NCBI GenBank assembly: GCA_003665935.1
Contig: QPLR01000001.1
Location: 682,001-746,000 of the forward strand
Direction: 5' to 3'
DNA length: 64,000 bases
DNA from: Halobellus sp. Atlit-31R
GTDB taxonomy: Archaea; Halobacteriota; Halobacteria; Halobacteriales; Haloferacaceae
Position 1 is the stretch's first letter. Every line of letters starts with the position of its first letter. The notes under the pieces were generated by a model, which was given only the letters and a program-made list of their open reading frames with translations, was not told the origin of the DNA and searched no databases. This document shows positions 26,151-32,787 of the stretch, piece after piece. Made by a program: the position numbers and the translations under genes.

Positions 26151-26936
26151 ATGGACGATCCGGTTCTCCTGACAGGGGCGGGCGGGCGCGTCGGGCAGGC
26201 CATCCTCCGCCACGTCGGCGCGGCGTTCGACTGGCGACTGCTCGACCGAGAGCCGCTGCCGGACGCGAAACGTCCCGACGGCGTCGCCGACGAGGACGTC
26301 TTCGTTGCGGACATCACCGACGACGAGGCGGTCCGCGACGCCCTCGACGGCTGTCGCGCCGTCGTGCATCTCGCGGGCGATCCGCGCCCGGAGGCACCGT
26401 GGGATAGCGTCCTGCAGAACAACATCGACGGCACGCAGACGATGTTCGAGGCCGCCGTCGAGACGGGCGTCGAGAAGTTCGTGTTCGCCTCCTCGAATCA
26501 CGCCGTCGGCGCGTACGAGACGGACGCGCGGACGCCGGCGATGTATCGACCCGAAGACGAGTTCCGCCTCGACGGGACGGAACTGCCCCGACCGAGCAAC
26601 CTCTACGGAGTGAGCAAGGCGACCGGCGAGGTCCTCGGCAGATACTACCACGACCACCACGACATCTCGGTCGTCAACGTCCGGATCGGCAACCTCACCG
26701 AGGGACACCCCCCGATCGACTACGAGCGCGGCCAGGCGATGTGGCTCTCCTACCGCGACTGTGCGCATCTCTTCGAGCGCTGTATCCTCGCGGACTACGA
26801 CTACGAGATCGTCTACGGCATCTCCGACAACGATCGGAAGTACTACTCCATCGAGCGCGCGAAGGCGGTCCTCGGCTACGATCCCGTCGACAACTCCGCG
26901 GAGTGGCGCGCCGACGAGCGCATCGACGACGCGTAG
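26151..26936 (+). CDS. azf: NAD-dependent glucose-6-phosphate dehydrogenase (Azf type)
   Basis: The 261-residue extended short-chain dehydrogenase has an N-terminal NAD motif Gly-Ala-Gly-Gly-Arg-Val-Gly and Leu-Ala-Gly-Asp-Pro-Arg-Pro near residue 75. Its catalytic Tyr-Gly-Val-Ser-Lys lies near 153, and an Ile-Ser-Asp-Asn-Asp-Arg-Lys-Tyr-Tyr segment lies near 225. It matches, from memory, the Haloferax volcanii archaeal zwischenferment almost throughout, an enzyme of the oxidative pentose phosphate pathway. Uronate dehydrogenase is the nearest alternative. It is divergent from mptD with 144 bp between. Confidence 0.88.
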   Translation: MDDPVLLTGAGGRVGQAILRHVGAAFDWRLLDREPLPDAKRPDGVADEDVFVADITDDEAVRDALDGCRAVVHLAGDPRPEAPWDSVLQNNIDGTQTMFEAAVETGVEKFVFASSNHAVGAYETDARTPAMYRPEDEFRLDGTELPRPSNLYGVSKATGEVLGRYYHDHHDISVVNVRIGNLTEGHPPIDYERGQAMWLSYRDCAHLFERCILADYDYEIVYGISDNDRKYYSIERAKAVLGYDPVDNSAEWRADERIDDA

Positions 26937-27011
26937 ACCGTCTACCGAACGCGACGGTCACAGCCCGGCTTCTACCACTGCCCCGTCCAGCCGATCGAAC
27001 GCGAGCGACGG

Positions 27012-27299
27012 TCAGGTGCCGCTCCAGGCGTCGTGCGATCGGATCTCCTCGCGGATCAGATCGCAGTCGTCGGCCGACTGCAAGCCGAGCGCGTCGACCA
27101 CCTGCGAGCGCGTCTGCCTGTCGGCGACGCTCGTGCCGTCCGGCGTCTCGATTCTGAACGTCGGTGACGCGGAGAGGCCGCCGAGGTTCGAGCCGCCCGA
27201 TTCGACGACCGTCGGAAGGACGCCGTGTTCCGCGAGTACCCGAACGAGTGTCGTTCGTCCGTCGTCGACGGCGTCTTTGATCTCGTCTTGGACTGCCAT
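27012..27299 (-). CDS. Small hypothetical protein
   Basis: A 95-residue protein with a helical start (Asp-Glu-Ile-Lys-Asp-Ala-Val) and a Pro-Thr-Phe-Arg-Ile-Glu-Thr segment. The codon usage matches the neighbours and a TATA-like AATTTT on the minus strand lies about 30 bases before the ATG at 27299, so it is likely real. I do not recognise the family. Confidence 0.6.
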   Translation of the reverse strand: MAVQDEIKDAVDDGRTTLVRVLAEHGVLPTVVESGGSNLGGLSASPTFRIETPDGTSVADRQTRSQVVDALGLQSADDCDLIREEIRSHDAWSGT

Positions 27300-27354
27300 C
27301 TCGGTGACGTGTAGTCTCCGCTGACGATTCAATTTTTTGACGGGCTGGTCGCGG

Positions 27355-28038
27355 TCACTCGAACAGTCCCGAGACGTCGCGCTCCCGACTCCGGCGTCGT
27401 TCGACGTGAGCCCGCAGCCGATCGTAGACGAGCGCCCGCCGCTCTCGGTCGGCGGCGAAGTCGAACACCAGTCCGACGAAGCCCCGCGAACGCCCCGACG
27501 AGGGGCCGTCAGGTGCACGCGGGGACGCGTCGCCGGCGGCGTCGCCGTCCGGCCCCCCACTGTCCGCGTCGACCGCCTCGCGGGCGTACCGGACCGCGTC
27601 CTCGACGAGGGCGACCTCGAAGGCGTCGTACTCGCGAGCGAGAAGCGTCGCCGCGGCGGCGGCGTTCTCGAAGGAGAGATCCGTCGGCACCAGAGCGTCG
27701 CCGTCGTAGCGGAGCGCGAGGGGCCGTCGCCGCTCGGCGAGCTCTGGATCCGCGGCGAGTCGTCGGAGATACGTGCGGACGTCCCCGACATTGATACCCC
27801 GGTCGTCGTCCACCTCAGCGAGATACGCCGCGGCGCTCTCGGCGAGTCCGCGTGCGCCGCTCCAGTTGCGCCGCCGGGCGTGGTGGACGGCCGCCGCGTA
27901 CTGGATGAGCCCGTGGAGCAACCGCTCGTCGGAGGTTCCGTTCTCGCAGTCGAGCCACGGCTCTTCCCAGGCGTCGTGCGCGGCGCGGTGGTCGCCGGCG
28001 TTAAACACGGCGACCCCGACCCGGAGCGCGTCTTCCAC
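27355..28038 (-). CDS. DUF309 domain protein
   Basis: The 227-residue protein has the DUF309 pattern near its start: Val-Phe-Asn-Ala-Gly-Asp-His-Arg-Ala-Ala-His-Asp-Ala-Trp-Glu (about residues 9-23) and Gly-Leu-Ile-Gln-Tyr-Ala-Ala-Ala-Val-His-His near 43. The conserved His and Glu residues suggest a possible metal site, but function is unknown. GTG at 28038 is chosen as start because a minus-strand TATTTACT lies about 28 bases upstream and no ATG is available. The C-terminus is a longer Arg/Asp-rich extension than in many members. Confidence 0.85.
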   Translation of the reverse strand: MEDALRVGVAVFNAGDHRAAHDAWEEPWLDCENGTSDERLLHGLIQYAAAVHHARRRNWSGARGLAESAAAYLAEVDDDRGINVGDVRTYLRRLAADPELAERRRPLALRYDGDALVPTDLSFENAAAAATLLAREYDAFEVALVEDAVRYAREAVDADSGGPDGDAAGDASPRAPDGPSSGRSRGFVGLVFDFAADRERRALVYDRLRAHVERRRSRERDVSGLFE

Positions 28039-28061
28039 GGGTGAAGGTGGACGACGAGCGA

Positions 28062-28069
28062 GTAAATAC
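28062..28069 (-). promoter_or_regulatory. TATA box of the DUF309 gene
   Basis: The minus-strand sequence GTATTTAC is about 28 bases from the GTG at 28038 and fixes that codon as the likely leaderless start. Confidence 0.6.
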
Positions 28070-28155
28070 TCGGCGTTCGTCGCGGTCTCCCGGACGCCGT
28101 GGGAGTCGGTGACGAACTTATCCGCTTGCAGGACTAGCGTACTGACGAACAGCGT

Positions 28156-28200
28156 ATGACCACACAGTCCCCAACCCCGTCCCGGAGGTGCGCCCGATGA
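28156..28200 (+). other. Candidate 14-codon upstream frame ending on the zinc-finger start
   Basis: ATG at 28156 opens a 14-residue frame that ends in TGA at 28198-28200, overlapping the next ATG (28197) as ATGA. A CTTATC box lies about 38 bases before the first ATG. A GGAGGTG Shine-Dalgarno-like sequence at 28184-28190 inside this frame would serve the downstream gene. Confidence 0.35.
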
Positions 28201-28421
28201 CCCGCTCGCACGTGACCTGTCTCGACTGCGGCACCGAGTTCGTCCGCCCGAAGAGCTATCACGGGAACTACTGTCTCTCCTGTCACGAGGCGTGGGCGAG
28301 CGACGCCGACGACCGAGAGCCCGCGGAGGCGGGCCCCCGACGACTCGACCGGCGGACGACGCCGTCGGTCCGACGGCTCGACGACGACGCGGACGCGCCG
28401 TCGCGGTACGACGAGGAGTGA
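28197..28421 (+). CDS. Small zinc-finger protein
   Basis: A 74-residue protein with two CxxC knuckles (Cys-Leu-Asp-Cys and Cys-Leu-Ser-Cys, about residues 8-30) followed by an acidic, Arg-containing disordered tail. It resembles the many small zinc-finger proteins of haloarchaea, whose roles are mostly unknown. The start ATG is preceded by GGAGGTG with a 6-base spacer, a clear ribosome-binding site, which is less common than leaderless starts here and supports this start over the GTG at 28188. Confidence 0.7.
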   Translation: MTRSHVTCLDCGTEFVRPKSYHGNYCLSCHEAWASDADDREPAEAGPRRLDRRTTPSVRRLDDDADAPSRYDEE

Positions 28422-28453
28422 ACGGCCTCCTCGAGGACGCTTCCGTGCGGCTC

Positions 28454-28499
28454 TTCGTCACGTCACGCCTCGCAGAAACGTCCTGACGGAGATTTGAAC
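28454..28499. repeat. Duplicated 3' half of tRNA-Arg with flanking sequence
   Basis: The 29-base block beginning CGCAGAAACGTCCTGACGGA at 28471-28499 is identical to 28591-28619, which is the acceptor and T-loop half of the tRNA-Arg gene; similarity continues weakly left to 28454. The copy lies exactly 120 bp beyond the tRNA 3' end. This is the layout of an attachment-site remnant, but no integrase is present. Confidence 0.8.
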
Positions 28500-28549
28500 C
28501 CACTCGCAAATCAGAGATTTGCTCGCTGCTCGAATCTCTATAGCGTGTC

Positions 28550-28593
28550 GCGAGACGCAGGCTCCTCGCTTCGCTCGTCACGTTGCGTCTCGC
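28550..28593. other. 10-bp perfect hairpin just beyond the tRNA-Arg 3' end
   Basis: GCGAGACGCA (28550-28559) and TGCGTCTCGC (28584-28593) are perfect reverse complements with a 24-base loop. The element starts 6 bases past the tRNA discriminator base on the transcribed strand, so it may form in the tRNA trailer or end transcription. Confidence 0.6.
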
Positions 28594-28598
28594 AGAAA

Positions 28599-28671
28599 CG
28601 TCCTGACGGAGATTTGAACTCCGGTCCCTGGCTCCGCAAGCCAAGAGGATAGTCCACTACCCTACCAGGAC
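28599..28671 (-). tRNA. tRNA-Arg (GCG)
   Basis: On the minus strand acceptor GTCCTGG pairs with TCAGGAC (one G-U pair). The anticodon stem TTGGC/GCCAG encloses TTGCGGA, giving anticodon GCG. The T arm is CGGAG-TTCAAAT-CTCCG and the discriminator is G. No intron or encoded CCA. A CATAAG box lies about 29 bases upstream of the mature 5' end. The tRNA 3' half is duplicated 120 bp away. Confidence 0.85.
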
Positions 28672-28843
28672 TCATTCTTTTGTACTCCGCATTCACTTAT
28701 GAGGGTTACGATGCGACGGGACTGCGGCACCGACACACACGGACGGGCAGCCGACGATCGACCCCCGCCTGTCGACTCGGATGGCACAAGGGACCGTTTG
28801 ACCGTTCGGTACGGCTTTTGTGCGGTGTCCAGTAGCAGTGAGT

Positions 28844-29362
28844 ATGCTGCGCCGAACGGTTCTCGCGAGTCTGGCAGCCGCTCTCCCCGCCACGATCGCC
28901 GGCTGCACCGGGTCGGAGTCACCCACGCCGGGGACAGCGACGACGGACCGGCCCACGGCGACCCCTGCGGAACCGACCGGCGATGAAACGCCGGACAGTT
29001 CGACTGTGACACCCGGTCGCGTCACCGCGACGCTGCTCCCCCGCGACGGGTGCCCGGATCCGGGTTCGGCGACTGTCTCGTTCGGTGACGGTGGAACGGT
29101 CTCCGCTGTCGGCTGCGTCGTCGGGAAGAACGCCTGTACTGTGCCGCGGTTACAGGACGTCAGTTACGACCGGACAACGGGCGTGGCGACGGTCGTCGTC
29201 GCTGCCGTCGAGGAGCGCGAGCCCGACGAGGCCTGCGCCGAGGTGCTCGTGAACCTCGGCTACGAGGTCGACGTCGACACCGCGGGCGTGGAGCTGGTCG
29301 GCGTGACGGTCGTCCACGACGACGTCGACGGACGGCGGACCGTCGCGGACGTGACGCGATAG
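28844..29362 (+). CDS. Small secreted lipoprotein, function unknown
   Basis: The 172-residue protein starts with a Leu-Arg-Arg-Thr-Val-Leu-Ala signal and an Ile-Ala-Gly-Cys lipobox at residue 20. A Thr/Pro/Ser-rich linker (about 21-60) of the kind seen in surface-anchored haloarchaeal proteins follows. The C-terminal domain has four Cys and predicted beta strands. I do not recognise the domain. ATG at 28844 is chosen over an upstream GTG because it places the signal peptide at the N-terminus and a CTTTTG box lies about 28 bases before it. Confidence 0.8.
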   Translation: MLRRTVLASLAAALPATIAGCTGSESPTPGTATTDRPTATPAEPTGDETPDSSTVTPGRVTATLLPRDGCPDPGSATVSFGDGGTVSAVGCVVGKNACTVPRLQDVSYDRTTGVATVVVAAVEEREPDEACAEVLVNLGYEVDVDTAGVELVGVTVVHDDVDGRRTVADVTR

Positions 29363-29673
29363 CGGGTCGCGGGCGGTCGGCGAGCCAGCGGGGTTCGCGC
29401 GGCCACCGGTCCGGCGCGTCGCGAACGTTCATATACGACGGCGGTGGCACTGCCCGCGTGCCACGAACGGACGGGAGCGCGACGGACTCGGGACGGAATC
29501 GAGAGCTATCACGGGCTGACGAGACGGCCGGCGCAGGCGGCGGTACCACCGACAAGACAACGCTTAAGCGGCGGCCTACCCTGGCTGAGGATATGCCTGT
29601 GGCCACATCCGCTCGACCCGCGGGTTTCGCGCTCGGACCCGAGGGCCGCCGCCGCGATGGGGGTGTCGCGTAG
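29363..29673 (+). other. Gap before rpa2 holding a candidate leaderless upstream frame
   Basis: This 311-bp gap has no recognisable gene. Near its end, ATG at 29593 opens a 26-residue frame ending in TAG at 29671-29673, the base before the rpa2 ATG. A palindromic CGCTTAAGCG at 29561-29570 is centred 27 bases before 29593, so the transcript probably starts at the small frame. The part from 29363 to about 29540 shows nothing I can name. Confidence 0.4.
29561..29570 (+). promoter_or_regulatory. TATA-like palindrome before the rpa2 upstream frame
   Basis: CGCTTAAGCG is a perfect 10-bp palindrome with the AT core expected of a TATA box and the right distance (about 27) to the ATG at 29593, but it is 108 bases from the rpa2 start. 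Confidence 0.5.
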
Positions 29674-31149
29674 ATGGGAGCGATCGAAGACGTGTACGAC
29701 GACCTCGACACCGACGTCGAATTCGAGGAGTTCGAGGCCGCCGTCGAGGACAAGGTCGAACAGATGGGCGGGCTCGCCGACGAGGAGACCGCCGCGATGC
29801 TCATCGCCCACGAGCTCCGAGACGAGGAGGTCGAGGGCGTCGCCGACGTCGCGCCGGGGATGAACGACGTGAAGTTCCTCGCGAAGGTGATGAGCATCGG
29901 CGATCTCCGGACGTTCGACCGCGACGGCGAGGACGACGACGGGCGCGTGGTCAACGTCGAAGTCGCCGACGAGTCCGGCCGGATCCGGATCACGATGTGG
30001 GACGATATGGCCGAAGACGCCGTCGACTCCCTCGAGATCGGTCAGGTCCTCCGCGTTGCCGGGCGACCCAAAGACGGGTACAACGGCGTCGAAGTCGACG
30101 TCGACAAGGTCGAACCGGCACCCGACGCCGAGGTCGACGTCGAGGCGCTCGACACCTACCGTGTGGAGGATCTTTCGCTCGGGCTCTCGGACGTGAACCT
30201 GACCGGGCGCGTGCTCAGCACCGACAGCGTCCGGACGTTCGACCGGGACGACGGCTCCGAGGGTCGCGTCTCGAACCTGACGCTCGGCGATCCGACGGGG
30301 CGCGTCCGCGTGACGCTGTGGGACGAGAAGGCCGACCTGGCCGCCGAGTTCGACGGCGGCGACGCAGTCGAAGTCGTCGACGGCTACGTGCGGGAGCGCG
30401 ACGGGACGCTCGAACTCCACGTCGGCAACCGCGGCGCGCTCGAAGCGGTCGACGAGGAGATCGAGTACGTGCCCGACACCACGGAGGTCGGCGCGCTCGA
30501 ACTGGGCGAGACCGTCGACCTCGCCGGTGGCGTCATCGAGACCGACCCGAAGCGGACGTTCGACCGCGACGACGGCTCCGAGGGCCAAGTCCGCAACGTC
30601 CGGATCAAAGACGAGACGGGCGACATCCGGGTCGCACTCTGGGGGGAGAAGGCCGACCTCGACATCGACCTCGCGGACTACGTCGTCTTCACCGACGTCG
30701 AGATTCAGGACGGCTGGCAGGACGACCTCGAGGCCTCCGCCGGGTGGCAGTCGACAGTCAGCGTGATGGACGACGCGCCCGAGGACGCCGCAGACACCGA
30801 CACCGAGGCGGCCCAGTCGACCGGACTGGGCGCGTTCGAGAACGCCGGCGGCGACAGCGCGAACGACGCGGCGACAGACGGCAGTACGACCGGACCCGAA
30901 GATTCGGGATCGGGTGCGGTCGCCGCGACGGTCGCCGACCAGTCCGCGGACGCCGGATCGGCCGCGGGCGGCACTGAGACGTTCACCGGAACCGTCGTTC
31001 AGGCCGGCAGCCCGGTCGTCCTCGACGACGGCAGCGAGACGCGAAGCGTCGAGACCGACGAGTCGCTCCGGCTCGGCGAGGAAGTGACCGTCAGCGGTCC
31101 GATCGAGGAGGGGACCATCACCGCTACCGAGATCGAACGGGCGAACTGA
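29674..31149 (+). CDS. rpa2: Replication protein A-type single-strand DNA-binding protein
   Basis: The 491-residue protein has an N-terminal helical region (Val-Glu-Gln-Met-Gly-Gly-Leu-Ala-Asp-Glu-Glu-Thr-Ala). Three OB folds follow (about 70-155, 170-260 and 275-355), each containing an Arg-Thr-Phe-Asp-Arg-Asp motif, then a disordered acidic linker (about 365-430) and a small C-terminal OB-like domain. Haloarchaeal RPA2 of this type stands alone without the rpap partner gene found with RPA1 and RPA3, as here. It coats single-stranded DNA in replication and repair. No zinc finger is seen. The histone gene follows on the same strand. Confidence 0.9.
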   Translation: MGAIEDVYDDLDTDVEFEEFEAAVEDKVEQMGGLADEETAAMLIAHELRDEEVEGVADVAPGMNDVKFLAKVMSIGDLRTFDRDGEDDDGRVVNVEVADESGRIRITMWDDMAEDAVDSLEIGQVLRVAGRPKDGYNGVEVDVDKVEPAPDAEVDVEALDTYRVEDLSLGLSDVNLTGRVLSTDSVRTFDRDDGSEGRVSNLTLGDPTGRVRVTLWDEKADLAAEFDGGDAVEVVDGYVRERDGTLELHVGNRGALEAVDEEIEYVPDTTEVGALELGETVDLAGGVIETDPKRTFDRDDGSEGQVRNVRIKDETGDIRVALWGEKADLDIDLADYVVFTDVEIQDGWQDDLEASAGWQSTVSVMDDAPEDAADTDTEAAQSTGLGAFENAGGDSANDAATDGSTTGPEDSGSGAVAATVADQSADAGSAAGGTETFTGTVVQAGSPVVLDDGSETRSVETDESLRLGEEVTVSGPIEEGTITATEIERAN

Positions 31150-31282
31150 GCGGGCGAACCGCGCGCGGTCGGAGAGAGCGGACGAGCGACAGCTAGCCCT
31201 GCTCTCCACGGAAGACGCCACGACGCGGCCGGAGAGAAGGCAAGGAAAGGATTATACGCAGGTCGACCCGCATATGTTGGTA

Positions 31283-31714
31283 ATGAGTGTCGAGTTGCCG
31301 TTCGCCCCCGTAGACACTATCATCCGACGGAGAGCCGGCGACCTCCGGGTTAGCTCCGGGGCAGCCGAGGAACTCGCTCGTCGCGTTCAACAGCACGGGG
31401 CGGCGCTCGCCGTCGACGCCGCCGAGAGAGCGGCCGAAGACGGGCGCAAGACGCTGATGGCCGAGGACTTCGACGTCCAGCAGGTCGTGAGCCGTCGCGA
31501 ACTCGAACTGCCGATCGCGCCGATCGACCGCATCGCACGCCTCGAGATCGACGACCGGTACCGCGTCTCGATGGACGCCCGGATCGCCCTGGCCGATATC
31601 CTCGAAGACTACGCCGACAACGTCGCGAGCGCGGCTGCCACGCTCGCTCGACACGCCGATCGGCGGACGGTCCAGGCCGAAGACATCGAGACGTACTTCG
31701 CCCTCTTCGAGTAG
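31283..31714 (+). CDS. hstA: Archaeal doublet histone
   Basis: The 143-residue protein contains two histone folds in tandem: residues about 3-65 and 72-142, each opening with Leu-Pro-(Phe/Ile)-Ala-Pro and ending with an acidic helix. Haloarchaeal histones are such fused pairs and are acidic, acting more as regulators than as compactors. ATG at 31283 is preferred over 31274 because GATTATACG lies about 30 bases before it and homologues start Met-Ser-Val-Glu-Leu-Pro. The histone-deacetylase-family gene begins two bases after its stop. Confidence 0.92.
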   Translation: MSVELPFAPVDTIIRRRAGDLRVSSGAAEELARRVQQHGAALAVDAAERAAEDGRKTLMAEDFDVQQVVSRRELELPIAPIDRIARLEIDDRYRVSMDARIALADILEDYADNVASAAATLARHADRRTVQAEDIETYFALFE

Positions 31715-31716
31715 CG

Positions 31717-32730
31717 ATGCAGTTCGGCTACAGCGAGACCTGTCTCGCACACGACACCGGCAAACGGCATCCGGAGACGGCCGACCGGCTGCGGGCGATC
31801 CGTCGCGCACTAGCGAAGCGCCACGGCGTCTCCTACGTCGAGGCCGACGCTGCCACGGAGTCGGCAGTCACGGCCGTCCACGACGCCGACTACGTCGACG
31901 AGATCCGGTCGTTCTGCGCCGACGGCGGCGGCAACTGGGACCCCGACACCGTCGCCTCGGCGGACACCTGGGACGCTGCGCTCACGTCGGCGGGACTCGC
32001 AGAGTGGGCCGCACGCGAGGCCGCAGCCGGCGCAGACGGCCGCGACACGCCGTTCGCAGTCGGTCGCCCGCCGGGCCACCACGCTGTCGCCGACGACGCG
32101 ATGGGGTTTTGCTTCATCAACAACGCGGCCGTCGCCGCACAGGCGCTCCTGGACGATCCGGACGCGGACGTCGACCGCGCAGTGATCTTCGACTGGGACG
32201 TCCACCACGGTAACGGCACCCAGGACATCTTCTACGACCAACGCGACGTCCTCTACGCGTCAGCCCACGAGGAGGGCCTCTATCCGGGAACCGGCGAGGT
32301 CGACGAGACCGGAACCGGCGACGCCGACGGCACGACGCTGAACGTGCCGCTGGCGGCGGGCGCAGGCGACGAGGACTACCTCCTCGTCGTCGACGAGGTG
32401 CTCCGCCCCGCCGTCGAACGGTACGACCCGGATCTGTTCGTCGTCAGCGCCGGCTTCGACGCCCATCGGCACGACCCCATCTCGCGGATGCGCGTCTCGA
32501 CGGAGGGGTACGCTCTCCTGACCGACCGAATCCGCTCGCTCGCCGCCGACGTCGACGCCGGGCTCGCGTTCGTCCTCGAAGGCGGCTACGGCCTCGACAC
32601 CCTCTCCGAGGGCGTCGCGATCGTCCACGAGACGTTCGACGGGCGCTCCCCGATGGACCCCGACGACGGCCCCGACGACCGAACGGAGCGACTCGTCGAG
32701 GACGTGCGGAGCGCCCACGACCTCGACTGA
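31717..32730 (+). CDS. Histone deacetylase / acetylpolyamine amidohydrolase family
   Basis: The 337-residue arginase-fold hydrolase keeps all catalytic residues: the Gly-His-His pair (about residue 122), the zinc ligands in Asp-Trp-Asp-Val-His-His (about 155-160) and Gly-Phe-Asp-Ala-His (about 247), and the Gly-Gly-Tyr (about 290). It should remove acetyl groups from lysine or polyamines. The 2-bp distance from the histone gene makes a bicistronic message almost certain, which suggests, but does not prove, that the histone is a substrate. Confidence 0.93.
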   Translation: MQFGYSETCLAHDTGKRHPETADRLRAIRRALAKRHGVSYVEADAATESAVTAVHDADYVDEIRSFCADGGGNWDPDTVASADTWDAALTSAGLAEWAAREAAAGADGRDTPFAVGRPPGHHAVADDAMGFCFINNAAVAAQALLDDPDADVDRAVIFDWDVHHGNGTQDIFYDQRDVLYASAHEEGLYPGTGEVDETGTGDADGTTLNVPLAAGAGDEDYLLVVDEVLRPAVERYDPDLFVVSAGFDAHRHDPISRMRVSTEGYALLTDRIRSLAADVDAGLAFVLEGGYGLDTLSEGVAIVHETFDGRSPMDPDDGPDDRTERLVEDVRSAHDLD

Positions 32731-32787
32731 GACAGTGGGGACGTCGCTCGCGGTTGCAGGTCGGTTGAGGAGTCGCGGTCGGGTCTC

